Shown piece by piece: positions 34,303 to 41,747 of a stretch of 64,000 bases of DNA (its first letter is position 1; the number at the start of each line of letters is the position of its first letter). The notes beneath the pieces were generated by a model, which was given only the letters and a program-made list of their open reading frames with translations, searched no databases and was not told the DNA's origin. The stretch spans positions 124,001 through 188,000 of the forward strand of contig CAVSFZ010000010.1 of the NCBI GenBank assembly GCA_963727235.1. Direction: 5' to 3'. The stretch comes from CAVPTL01 sp963727235 (GTDB lineage: Bacteria > Actinomycetota > Thermoleophilia > Gaiellales > JAICJC01). Position numbers and translations under genes: made by a program.

Positions 34303-35540
34303 GCGACGACCCCGTCTGATCGCAGCTGCGCGAGGCGCTCACCGTCGACTCCGAGCTCAGCACAGATCTCGGCGGTGTGCTGACCGAGGCTGGGTGGTGG
34401 GCGACGGGTGCCGGGGCGGTGACCGTCGAATACCACCGGCGCCGCCACCAGCTGCAGATCCTCGATCTGGTGCCCGGGGACGGCTTCCAAGATCCCCAGG
34501 GCCGTGGTCTGGGGGCTCTGCACGACCTCGGAGGCGTTGAGCACGGGCGCTGCGGGCAGTGCTGCCTCGGTGAGTCGATCCAGCCACGCCTGCACCGGCT
34601 GGGTGGCGATCCGCGCCCCGATCGCGGCGGCCAGCTGGTCGCGATTGGCGACGCGGTCGGGGTTGGTTGCGAATCGCGGGTCGGTGGCAAGCTCGGGGAG
34701 GTCGAGAACGCCGCACAGCACGTGAAACAGGCGATCGTTGGGCGCGGCCAGGACCATCCATCCATCGGCCGCCTCGAATGCTTCGTAGGGGGCGATGCTG
34801 GCAAACCGGGACCCCACCGGCTTGGGTATCAGCCCGGTGGCCAGATGGCTGACCAGGTGGTAGCCCATCCAGCCGATCGCGGTCTCGTACAGCGAGGCGT
34901 CGACCTCACAGCCGCCTCCGCCCTGATCGCGGGTCCGCAGCGCGGCCAGGATGCCGATTGCCGCCCACAGCGACGTTCCCTGATCGACCAACGAGACGCC
35001 CACCCGCACCGGCCGGCCATCGGGCTCGCCGGTGACGCTCATGATTCCACCCGCGGCTTGCATCAACGGGTCGTAGCCAGGCTGGTCGCTCAGCGGTGAC
35101 AGGCGGCCGTAGGCGCCGATGTTGCAGTAGATCACCTCGGGGTTGCGGGACTTGATCTCGGCGTAGCCAAGCCCGAGCCTCTCGACCAGTCCCGGCCGCA
35201 TGCTCTGCACCACCACGTCGGCGCGCTCGGCCAGCTGCAGGGCGAGGCCAAGGCCCCGCTCGGATCTCAGATCCAGCCCGATCGAGCGCTTGTTGGCGTT
35301 CATGGCCAGGAACATCGCGCTCTCGTCGTCCCAGAACGGCGGCCCCCACGCGCGTGTGTCATCGCCGTGACCGGGCCGCTCGACCTTGATCACGTCCGCG
35401 CCAAGCGCTCCCAGCAGCTGTGTGCAAAACGGGCCGGCCACGGAGCTCGTCAGGTCGACCACACGCACACCGGAGAGGGGCAGGGAGCCGGGTGGTTGAG
35501 GAGGGTGGGACGACGACACGACGAAGGCCAACGATTTCAA
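34299..35540 (-). CDS. CaiB/BaiF-family CoA-transferase
   Basis: A 413-residue class III CoA-transferase. LPLSGVRVVDLTSSVAGPFCTQLLGALGADVIKVERPG (20-57) is the N-terminal hallmark, and D157 in GYDPLMQAAGG is the likely acyl-carrying aspartate. It moves CoA between carboxylic acids. The start is uncertain: TTG 35540 falls within the ATTTCA half-site at 35534, and GTG 35519 would give a more usual length. It overlaps the convergent peptidase gene by four bases. It diverges from ridA. Confidence 0.9.
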   Translation of the reverse strand: MKSLAFVVSSSHPPQPPGSLPLSGVRVVDLTSSVAGPFCTQLLGALGADVIKVERPGHGDDTRAWGPPFWDDESAMFLAMNANKRSIGLDLRSERGLGLALQLAERADVVVQSMRPGLVERLGLGYAEIKSRNPEVIYCNIGAYGRLSPLSDQPGYDPLMQAAGGIMSVTGEPDGRPVRVGVSLVDQGTSLWAAIGILAALRTRDQGGGGCEVDASLYETAIGWMGYHLVSHLATGLIPKPVGSRFASIAPYEAFEAADGWMVLAAPNDRLFHVLCGVLDLPELATDPRFATNPDRVANRDQLAAAIGARIATQPVQAWLDRLTEAALPAAPVLNASEVVQSPQTTALGILEAVPGHQIEDLQLVAAPVVFDGHRPGTRRPPPSLGQHTAEICAELGVDGERLAQLRSDGVVA

Positions 35541-35550
35541 ATAGCCTATC
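35534..35550. promoter_or_regulatory. ATTTCA half-site in the CoA-transferase/ridA divergent region
   Basis: ATTTCA-AATAG matches the left arm and centre of the operator at 35997, but the right arm (CCTATC) does not match. It lies between divergent genes, 50 bases from the ridA start. A weak or half site at most. Confidence 0.25.
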
Positions 35551-35590
35551 AGTATCTCGCCATCTTGATTTTGGGAAAGGACGGACTTCC

Positions 35591-35998
35591 ATGGGATCCC
35601 CTACTGAACAGCGCCGGACAGCCGCAGCCAAGCGCCCCTGGGCGAAGGTGGTGGGGTACTCGCGGGCGGTTCGCGTCGGCCAACAGGTGGAGGTCGCCGG
35701 CACCGGGCCGGCGGACGAGCACGGCGAGATTGTGGCGCCCGGCGATGCCTATGCCCAGGCCGCGTTTTGCCTCGGCGTGATCGGCGAGGCCCTGGCTGAG
35801 GTCGGCGCCGGATTCGAGGATGTCGTGCGTACCCGCGTGTACCTGCGCAACATGGAGGATTGGGAGGGCGTGGGCCGCGCTCACGGGCAGGTGTTCGCCG
35901 AGATTCAGCCGGCCAGCACGTTCGTGGGTGCCGGCGATTTCCTGCTCCCGGGCTTCCTGGTCGAGATCGAGGCAAGCGCGGTCGTGATCGGCAACTAA
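35591..35998 (+). CDS. RidA/YjgF-family protein
   Basis: A 135-residue RidA-like protein, probably a trimer, that hydrolyses reactive enamines/imines formed by PLP enzymes or amine oxidation. Features: N-terminal PWAKVVGYSRAVRVGQQVEVAGTGP, VVRTRVYLRNMEDWEGV with the conserved Arg (near residue 87), and a PASTFVGAGDFLLPGFLVEIEASAV tail. The usual catalytic-site Arg and Glu are present. ATG 35591 follows AAAGGACGG. Its stop overlaps the operator in front of the E1 operon. Confidence 0.9.
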   Translation: MGSPTEQRRTAAAKRPWAKVVGYSRAVRVGQQVEVAGTGPADEHGEIVAPGDAYAQAAFCLGVIGEALAEVGAGFEDVVRTRVYLRNMEDWEGVGRAHGQVFAEIQPASTFVGAGDFLLPGFLVEIEASAVVIGN

Positions 35999-36013
35999 TT
36001 CAAATAGTGAAAT
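35997..36013. promoter_or_regulatory. ATTTCA-type operator before the E1 operon
   Basis: AATTCA-AATAG-TGAAAT, inverted repeat with one mismatch. It overlaps the ridA stop codon (TAA, 35996-35998) and ends 14 bases upstream of the -35 at 36028. It shares centre AATAG with the half-site at 35534. Confidence 0.5.
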
Positions 36014-36027
36014 AAAACGCCAGGATC

Positions 36028-36056
36028 TTGACACATCGGACAGCGGTCAGTACGAT
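36028..36056 (+). promoter_or_regulatory. Promoter of the E1 operon, likely leaderless
   Basis: TTGACA (36028-36033), 17-base spacer, TACGAT (36051-36056). Transcription would begin about 36063-36065, at the GTG start codon itself, predicting a leaderless mRNA. Confidence 0.65.
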
Positions 36057-36064
36057 TGCCCGCG

Positions 36065-37018
36065 GTGGACAGCGTCGAAAACACTGTTGCCGGGCTCGGA
36101 ACGATGTGGAGGATCCGCCTGTTCGAGGATGCTGTCCAGGCGCTCTTCCTGCAGAATCTCGTGTCGGGGAGCACCCACCTTTGCCAGGGCCAGGAGGCCG
36201 TGCCGGTGGGTGTGTGCGCAGCGCTCCAACCGCGGGACACGATGACCTGTACCTACCGCGGCCACGGGGCGATGATCGCCATGGGAGCGCCGCTGGACGC
36301 GTGCTTTGCCGAGATCGTCGGCAGGTCCCTTGGGCTGTGTGGAGGCAAGGGCGGCTCGATGCATCTGGCCGATCTCGAGCGCGGCGCGCTGGGCTCGTTC
36401 GCTGTGGTCGGAGCCGGTCTGCCGGTCGCCGTCGGGGCAGCACTGACCGCCCAGGTGCGTGGTGACCAGGGCGTGGCGGTGACGTTCTTCGGCGACGGAT
36501 CGAGCAATATCGGCGCGTTTCACGAGAGCCTCAATCTGGCATCGGTGTGGCGGCTGCCGGTCGTGTTCGTGTGCGAGAACAATCTGTACGGTGAGTACTC
36601 CCCGATCGCCGCCACCACGCCGGTCTCCGACATCGCGGCGCGGGCGAGCAGCTACGCCATGCCCGGCGTGATCGTGGACGGCAACGACCTGTCGGCGGTC
36701 ACCAAGGTGGCCGCCATCGCGGTGGCCCGCGCCCGGGAGGGCGGCGGGCCGACGTTGATCGAGGCAAAGACCTACCGCCAGGCGGGCCATTCGCGGTCCG
36801 ACCCCGGTGCTTACCGCCCCGACGGCGAGCTCGACTCGTGGCTGGAGCGCGACCCGCTGGGAGTCACCGAGCGGCAGCTGCTCGAGCTGGGAGTAACGGC
36901 CGATCGGATCGAGCAGATCACGCAGGAGGCGCGCGAGGACGTTGCCGCCGCCCGCGAACGGGCGCTGGCGTCACCGCCGCCGTCGCTCGAGTCTCGATTC
37001 ACGGACATCTTGGCGTGA
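36065..37018 (+). CDS. Thiamine-diphosphate-dependent dehydrogenase E1 alpha subunit
   Basis: A 317-residue E1 alpha of the pyruvate/acetoin dehydrogenase type. CGGKGGSMHLAD (92-103), the TPP-binding motif from GDG (143) to ENN (171-173), and the YRQAGHSRSDPGAYR loop near 238-252 are clear. GTG 36065 is chosen because a near-consensus promoter ends eight bases before it; the TTG at 36056 would lie in the -10. Beta subunit follows with a four-base overlap. No E2 or E3 gene is in the window. Confidence 0.9.
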   Translation: MDSVENTVAGLGTMWRIRLFEDAVQALFLQNLVSGSTHLCQGQEAVPVGVCAALQPRDTMTCTYRGHGAMIAMGAPLDACFAEIVGRSLGLCGGKGGSMHLADLERGALGSFAVVGAGLPVAVGAALTAQVRGDQGVAVTFFGDGSSNIGAFHESLNLASVWRLPVVFVCENNLYGEYSPIAATTPVSDIAARASSYAMPGVIVDGNDLSAVTKVAAIAVARAREGGGPTLIEAKTYRQAGHSRSDPGAYRPDGELDSWLERDPLGVTERQLLELGVTADRIEQITQEAREDVAAARERALASPPPSLESRFTDILA

Positions 37019-37989
37019 GCACGCTCACCTTCAGAGGCGCGGTTACCGCTGCCATCGACGACGAGCTGCGCGAGGACAGCCGGGTACTGCTGTTCGGCGA
37101 GGATGTGGCCGCGGCCGGTGGGGTGTTCAAGGCCACCGACGGACTGCTCGAGGAGTTCGGGCCGGTGCGGGTCAGAGACACGCCGATATCGGAGGTCGCC
37201 ATCGTCGGGGCGGCGATCGGAGCCGCGCTCACCGGCATGCGCCCGGTGATCGACCTGATGTTCGCCGACTTCCTGGCCGTCTGTTTCGACCAGGTCGTCA
37301 ACCAAGCCGCAAAGCACCGCTACCTCACCGGTGGTCAGTGCTCGGTGCCAATGACAGTGCGCATGGCCAACGGCGCGGGCGGCGGCTTCGGCGCCCAGCA
37401 TTCGCAGGTTGTCGATTCGTGGTTGTACGGCACCCACGGCCTGATCGTGGTCGCGCCGTCGAGTCCGTCCCAGGCATACGGCCTGCTGCGTACCGCGATT
37501 CAGGATCCGAATCCGGTTGTATTCCTGGAGCACAAGATGCTGTACGGCATGTCGGAGGAGATCACCGGCGAGCTCGCGCCGTTGCCGCTCGGCCGGGCGA
37601 AGGTCGCCATGGAGGGAACCGACGTCACGGTGGTCGCCGGCCAGGTCATGCTGCACCGTGCGCTGGACGCGGCTCAGACGCTGGCGGCCGAAGGGGTATC
37701 TGCCGAGGTGATCGACCTGTGCACCGTGTGGCCACCCGACGTCGAGACGGTGACGGCCAGCGTGGCCAAGACGAACCGCCTGGTGGTGGTCGAGGAGTGC
37801 CCCGCCGCGGCCGGCTGGGCGGCGCCGCTGATCATGGATGTGGTCGAGCGCTCGTTCGACGAGCTCGACGCTCCGCCGCGGCGGGTCAGTGCGGATCCCA
37901 CCCCCATTCCCTATGCGCCGGAGCTGGAGCGGGCGTGGATCCCCGACGCCGAGAGAATTGCCTCCTCGGTTCGATCAGTTGTAGGTTGA
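37015..37989 (+). CDS. Thiamine-diphosphate-dependent dehydrogenase E1 beta subunit
   Basis: A 324-residue E1 beta (transketolase central plus C-terminal domains). It shows LLFGEDVAAAGGVFKATDGL, DTPISEVAIVGAAIGAALTGMRPV (E in SEVAIVG contacts TPP), QAAKHRYLTGGQCSVPMTVRM and VIDLCTVWPPDVETV. With the alpha subunit it would decarboxylate a 2-oxoacid. Without E2/E3 nearby it may use components encoded elsewhere or act as a stand-alone acetoin-type enzyme. Confidence 0.9.
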   Translation: MSTLTFRGAVTAAIDDELREDSRVLLFGEDVAAAGGVFKATDGLLEEFGPVRVRDTPISEVAIVGAAIGAALTGMRPVIDLMFADFLAVCFDQVVNQAAKHRYLTGGQCSVPMTVRMANGAGGGFGAQHSQVVDSWLYGTHGLIVVAPSSPSQAYGLLRTAIQDPNPVVFLEHKMLYGMSEEITGELAPLPLGRAKVAMEGTDVTVVAGQVMLHRALDAAQTLAAEGVSAEVIDLCTVWPPDVETVTASVAKTNRLVVVEECPAAAGWAAPLIMDVVERSFDELDAPPRRVSADPTPIPYAPELERAWIPDAERIASSVRSVVG

Positions 37990-37993
37990 ACCG

Positions 37994-38476
37994 GTGACGC
38001 TCTCCACCCGCAACACACCGCCTTCCTGGGACGACTTCGTGGTCGGGGAGAGCTTCCGCAGCCGGCTGGGCCGCACCGTCACCGAGATGGACAACGTGTG
38101 GTCGACCTGTCTGACCCACAACACCAACCAGCTTCACTTCAACGATGAATATGCGGCCGCCTCCCCGTTCGGGAAAGTGCTGGTCAACAGCGTGTTCACC
38201 CTGGCATTGATCACCGGGCTGACCGTGGCCGACACCAGCGAGGAGGCAATCGCCAACCTGGGATGGGACAACGTGCGCCTGCCCAACCCGGTGTTCGTCG
38301 GTGACACCCTGCATGCCGAGACCACGATCGTGGCCAAGCGCCGGTCCGAGTCGCGGCCGGACCGCGGCATCGTCACCGTCGAGACCTCCGGGGTGAACCA
38401 ACGGGGCGAGGTCGTGATCAGCTTCACCCGGACGTTCATGATGCAGGCGCCGTCATCGGGAGTTGACGATGGCTAA
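37994..38476 (+). CDS. MaoC-family (R)-enoyl-CoA hydratase
   Basis: A 160-residue hot-dog-fold hydratase. The hydratase-2 motif is visible as THNTNQLHFNDEYAAASPFGKVLVNSVFTLAL (about 38-70), with the D51/H47-type pair (D and H of LHFNDEYA). Relatives hydrate mesaconyl-, itaconyl- or crotonyl-like CoA esters. It sits between the E1 genes and the acyl-CoA dehydrogenase, whose start it overlaps by eight bases, so the enzymes probably share a CoA-thioester pathway. Confidence 0.88.
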   Translation: MTLSTRNTPPSWDDFVVGESFRSRLGRTVTEMDNVWSTCLTHNTNQLHFNDEYAAASPFGKVLVNSVFTLALITGLTVADTSEEAIANLGWDNVRLPNPVFVGDTLHAETTIVAKRRSESRPDRGIVTVETSGVNQRGEVVISFTRTFMMQAPSSGVDDG

Positions 38477-39653
38477 CGCCGGCCGGTGGGAGCCCAGCGC
38501 GCTGGAACCGCCCGGCTGCTCGACGATCCGCGAGGCCGTGCGGGAGCTGTGCGATCGCTTCCCCGGCGAGTACTGGCGCGGGCTGGAGCCCGCTAGCTAC
38601 CCGTCGGAGTTCGTCTCGGCCCTCAGCGACCACGGCTGGCTGGCGGCGCTGATTCCCGAGGAGTACGGTGGATCCGGCCTCGGGATCGCCGAGGCCAGTG
38701 TGATCCTGGAAGAGATCAACGCATCGGGGGGCAACGCCGCGGCGTGTCACGCCCAGATGTACACGATGGGCGCGCTGCTGCGCCACGGCTCAGATCAGCA
38801 GCGAGCCGAGTACCTCCCCAAGCTGGTTTCGGGTGAGTTGCGGTTGCAGGCCTTCGCCGTCACCGAGCCCACCGCCGGATCCGACACCACCAAGATCCAG
38901 ACCACCGCCCGACCGCACGGTGACGGGTTTGTGCTGCGCGGGCAGAAGGTCTTCACGTCCCGGGCCGAGCATTCGGATCTGATGTTGGTGCTTGCCCGCA
39001 CCGACCTCGATGACGGCGAGCGGAAGGTCAAGACCGACGGCCTGTCCCTGTTCCTGGTCGATATGGCCCAGGCCGGGGAGCGGTTGGTGGTGCGGCCGAT
39101 CGAGACGATGATCAACCACTCCACCACCGAGGTGTTCTTCGACGACGTGGAGGTGCCCGGCTCCGCCTTGATCGGGGAGCTGGGCAAAGGCTTCCGCTAC
39201 ATCCTCGACGGCTGGAACGCCGAGCGGATCCTGATTGCCGCGGAGTGCATCGGCGACGGTCGCTGGTTCACCGAGCGGGCAGCCGAGTACTCGTCCGAGC
39301 GGATCGTCTTCGACAAGCCGATCGGTGCGAATCAGGGTGTGCAGTTTCCGATCGCGCGGGCGTACGCCGCGATCAGGGCGGCAGACCTGGTCAGGTTCGA
39401 CGCCGCCAACCGGTTCGACCGGTCGGAGCGTTGCGGCGCCGAGGCGAACATGGCGAAGCTGCTCGCGTCCGAGGCTTCGTGGGCGGCTGCAAACGCATGC
39501 CTGGATACCCACGGTGGCTACGGTTTTGCGCGGGAGTACGACGTCGAACGCAAGTTCCGCGAGACCCGCCTCTACACGGTCGCCCCGGTCTCCAACAACC
39601 TGGTGCTCGCCTACCTCGGGCAGCATGTGCTCGGCATGCCGCGGTCGACCTGA
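38469..39653 (+). CDS. Acyl-CoA dehydrogenase
   Basis: A 394-residue flavoprotein with the three-domain ACAD fold: helical N-terminus (LIPEEYGGSGLG at about 59-70), beta domain with LQAFAVTEPTAGSDTTKIQT (118-137) and the C-terminal CLDTHGGYGFAREYDVERKFRETRLYTVAPVSNN segment. It introduces a double bond into an acyl-CoA and passes electrons to ETF. The start at ATG 38469 overlaps the hydratase gene. The acyl group cannot be told from sequence. Confidence 0.93.
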   Translation: MANAGRWEPSALEPPGCSTIREAVRELCDRFPGEYWRGLEPASYPSEFVSALSDHGWLAALIPEEYGGSGLGIAEASVILEEINASGGNAAACHAQMYTMGALLRHGSDQQRAEYLPKLVSGELRLQAFAVTEPTAGSDTTKIQTTARPHGDGFVLRGQKVFTSRAEHSDLMLVLARTDLDDGERKVKTDGLSLFLVDMAQAGERLVVRPIETMINHSTTEVFFDDVEVPGSALIGELGKGFRYILDGWNAERILIAAECIGDGRWFTERAAEYSSERIVFDKPIGANQGVQFPIARAYAAIRAADLVRFDAANRFDRSERCGAEANMAKLLASEASWAAANACLDTHGGYGFAREYDVERKFRETRLYTVAPVSNNLVLAYLGQHVLGMPRST

Positions 39654-39656
39654 CGC

Positions 39657-40748
39657 ATGGCCACCGGCTGGGTCTGGCACGAGCGGTACGCCTGGCACGA
39701 CACGGGCCGGCGGGGGCGTTCGCTCGAGGGTGGCGGGTGGATCGAGCCGGAAGATCACGCCGAGTCGCCGGCCACCAAACGCCGCCTGCGAAACCTGGTC
39801 GATGCCGGCGGATTGCTGGCCGAATTGGTGCAGATCGAGCCCCAGCCCGCGAACCGCGAGGCATTGGAGCGAGTGCACTCAGCGACGTATCTCGATCGTA
39901 TCGACGCCATGAGCGCAGGCGAGGGCGGGGACGCCGGTGAGAACACGCCCTTTGCTCCGGGTGGCGGCGAGATCGCGAAGCTGGCGGTGGGCGGCTGTAT
40001 CGCCGCCACCGAGGCGGTGCTCGACCGGAGGGTCGACAATGCCTATGCGCTGGTGCGCCCGCCGGGGCATCATGCCGAGCCCGACCGCGGGCGAGGCTAC
40101 TGCGTGTTTGCCAACGTTCCGATCACGGTGCGCCACGTCCAGGCGACCAGGGGTGTCGAGCGAGTTGCGATCGTCGACTGGGATGTCCACCACGGCAACG
40201 GTGCCCAGTCGATTTTCTGGCGTGACCCCTCGGTGCTGGCGCTGTCGGTGCACCAAGCCGGTTACTACCCCACCGACGTGGGCTCGGTGGGGGAGATCGG
40301 GGAAGGCCCCGGCGTCGGTGCGACGGTCAACGTTCCGCTCCCGGCGGGGTCGGGGGTGGGGGCCTACACCGAGGCGTTCGCGCGGGTCGTGGTCCCGGTC
40401 GTGCGGGCTCACCGCCCCGACCTGATCATGGTCAGCTGCGGATTCGACGCCGGCATGCTGGAACCGCAGGCGCAGATGATGGTTCACAGCGAAGGCTTCC
40501 GCGAGCTCACCCGGATCGTGATGGAGCTGGCCGCCGAGCTGTGCAACGGCCGGCTCGTGCTCTGCCACGAGGGCGGCTACTCGACCACCTACGTCCCGTT
40601 CTGCGGGCTCGCGGTGCTCGAGCAGCTGTCCGGGATCCGGACGCCGGTGAGCGATCCGTACCTGGCAGCGTTTGCGGCAGTGGAGGGTCAGGAGCTGCAG
40701 CCCCATCAAGCCGCCGCGATCGCTACGGCGGCCGCCCGCTTCACGTGA
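39657..40748 (+). CDS. Histone-deacetylase-like amidohydrolase (acetylpolyamine type)
   Basis: A 363-residue class II HDAC-fold enzyme. The catalytic pair is H138/H139 (RPPGHHAEPDRGRGYCVFAN), the zinc site includes D176 and H178 (DWDVHHGNG) and the Asp of SCGFDAG near residue 266, and the C-terminal LCHEGGYST holds the transition-state residue region. Bacterial members remove acetyl groups from polyamines or other amines. It begins three bases after the acyl-CoA dehydrogenase. Its TGA stop lies inside the palindrome at 40742. Confidence 0.9.
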   Translation: MATGWVWHERYAWHDTGRRGRSLEGGGWIEPEDHAESPATKRRLRNLVDAGGLLAELVQIEPQPANREALERVHSATYLDRIDAMSAGEGGDAGENTPFAPGGGEIAKLAVGGCIAATEAVLDRRVDNAYALVRPPGHHAEPDRGRGYCVFANVPITVRHVQATRGVERVAIVDWDVHHGNGAQSIFWRDPSVLALSVHQAGYYPTDVGSVGEIGEGPGVGATVNVPLPAGSGVGAYTEAFARVVVPVVRAHRPDLIMVSCGFDAGMLEPQAQMMVHSEGFRELTRIVMELAAELCNGRLVLCHEGGYSTTYVPFCGLAVLEQLSGIRTPVSDPYLAAFAAVEGQELQPHQAAAIATAAARFT

Positions 40749-40780
40749 ATAAAAGGTGCCAGGCACCTTTTATTCACGTG
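40742..40780. repeat. Palindromic repeat copy 1 (GTGAATAAAAGGTGCC arms)
   Basis: Perfect 19-base arms around a single A at 40761; shared core arm GTGAATAAAAGGTGCC. It lies between convergent genes and contains the stop codon of the deacetylase gene. Its A/T-rich outer arms flank a GC-rich core, so the transcript would form a hairpin ending in CUUUUAUU, suited to termination on both strands. Confidence 0.85.
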
Positions 40781-40786
40781 CGTCGG

Positions 40787-41581
40787 TCAGGTGTCGGCCC
40801 GCAGGAACACCGGCGCGGGCCGGTGGAGATCGCGGCCCAGCACGTCCTCACAGATGTCTTCGAGGTACCGCAGGTGGGCATCCATCGCCGCCTCGACACC
40901 GTTTGGCTTGCCTTTGCGCAGGGCGGCCAGCGTCTCCTCGTGCAGTCGTAGCGAGTCCTCGTGGTCGGTGTCGGTACGTGAGGACATGTCCAGCGCCACC
41001 TCGAGGCTGTCCCAGATCAGCCGCATCGCTGCTTCGAGCACCGAGTTGCGGGCCGAGCGCCACATAGCGCGGTGAAAGAGGGTGTTGGCCTGGTTGAGCT
41101 TATCGCGGTCGCTGGCGACATTACGCTGCAGCTCGATCGCGCTGCGCATGGCGGCGAAGTCGGCGTCGGTTGCCCGCAGTGCGGCCAGCTGAGCCACCCG
41201 GGGCTCGATGGTGCGACGGGCCTCCAGCACCTCGATCACGCCGTCGGGTGAGAGCGGCACACCCTGCTCGGTGATCTCGGCCGGCAGCCAGATCGATCGC
41301 ACCCTGATGCCGCCCGAAGGCCCGGGCTGAACGCTCAACACCCCAGCATCGGCCAGCACGCCGATTGCCTGGCGGATCGTTCGCCGGCTGACTTCCATCT
41401 GAGTCGCCAGCTGTCGCTCGCCGGGAAGCGCGTCTCCCTCGTCCAACTCTCCGTCCTTGATGTGCTCGACGATTTGCGCAACCACATTCTCCACCGTCCG
41501 CCGTGTTCGAACGGGGCGAAAGAGCGTCACCGGCCTGCGACGTTTCCCGGGATCGGGATTGGCTTCTTCGACGGCGGGCAT
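40787..41581 (-). CDS. GntR-family regulator, FadR/FCD subfamily
   Basis: A 264-residue regulator. The winged helix is at about 28-95 (LPGERQLATQMEVSRRTIRQAIGVLADAGVL), and the all-helical FCD ligand domain follows (EARRTIEPRVAQLAA, FHRAMWRSARNS, HEETLAALRKG with metal-site Asp/His). FCD proteins sense organic acids. It diverges from the aminotransferase gene; the imperfect palindrome at 41704-41725 is a probable operator. Confidence 0.92.
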   Translation of the reverse strand: MPAVEEANPDPGKRRRPVTLFRPVRTRRTVENVVAQIVEHIKDGELDEGDALPGERQLATQMEVSRRTIRQAIGVLADAGVLSVQPGPSGGIRVRSIWLPAEITEQGVPLSPDGVIEVLEARRTIEPRVAQLAALRATDADFAAMRSAIELQRNVASDRDKLNQANTLFHRAMWRSARNSVLEAAMRLIWDSLEVALDMSSRTDTDHEDSLRLHEETLAALRKGKPNGVEAAMDAHLRYLEDICEDVLGRDLHRPAPVFLRADT

Positions 41582-41655
41582 CTGGCCAAGTGTACTCGTC
41601 CCTGCCTTCGGAGATACCGCACACGGTCCCGTCCAAATGCCGTTGCGACGGCGGC

Positions 41656-41685
41656 TTGACCACGGTTGATCCCGGCGTGTAGGGT
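41656..41685 (+). promoter_or_regulatory. Promoter of the aminotransferase operon
   Basis: TTGACC (41656-41661), 18-base spacer, TAGGGT (41680-41685), a common actinobacterial housekeeping pattern. Expected start of transcription is near 41692, 12 bases before the operator candidate. Confidence 0.55.
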
Positions 41686-41703
41686 GCCGTCAACGGTTTC
41701 GTT

Positions 41704-41725
41704 TAGGTACCAATTGAGGATCCTA
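41704..41725. promoter_or_regulatory. Candidate FCD-GntR operator
   Basis: TAGGTACC and GGATCCTA flank AATTGA. The arms match in six of eight positions as an inverted repeat. It lies downstream of the promoter at 41656 and before the TTG start at 41748, as expected for a repressor site. Confidence 0.45.
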
Positions 41726-41747
41726 CCTCCCTCGGACGGAGTGTCAC

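Noticed and set aside
36065..37989. A complete pyruvate dehydrogenase complex
   Set aside because: Only the E1 subunits are present; no E2 lipoyl or E3 gene lies in the window.
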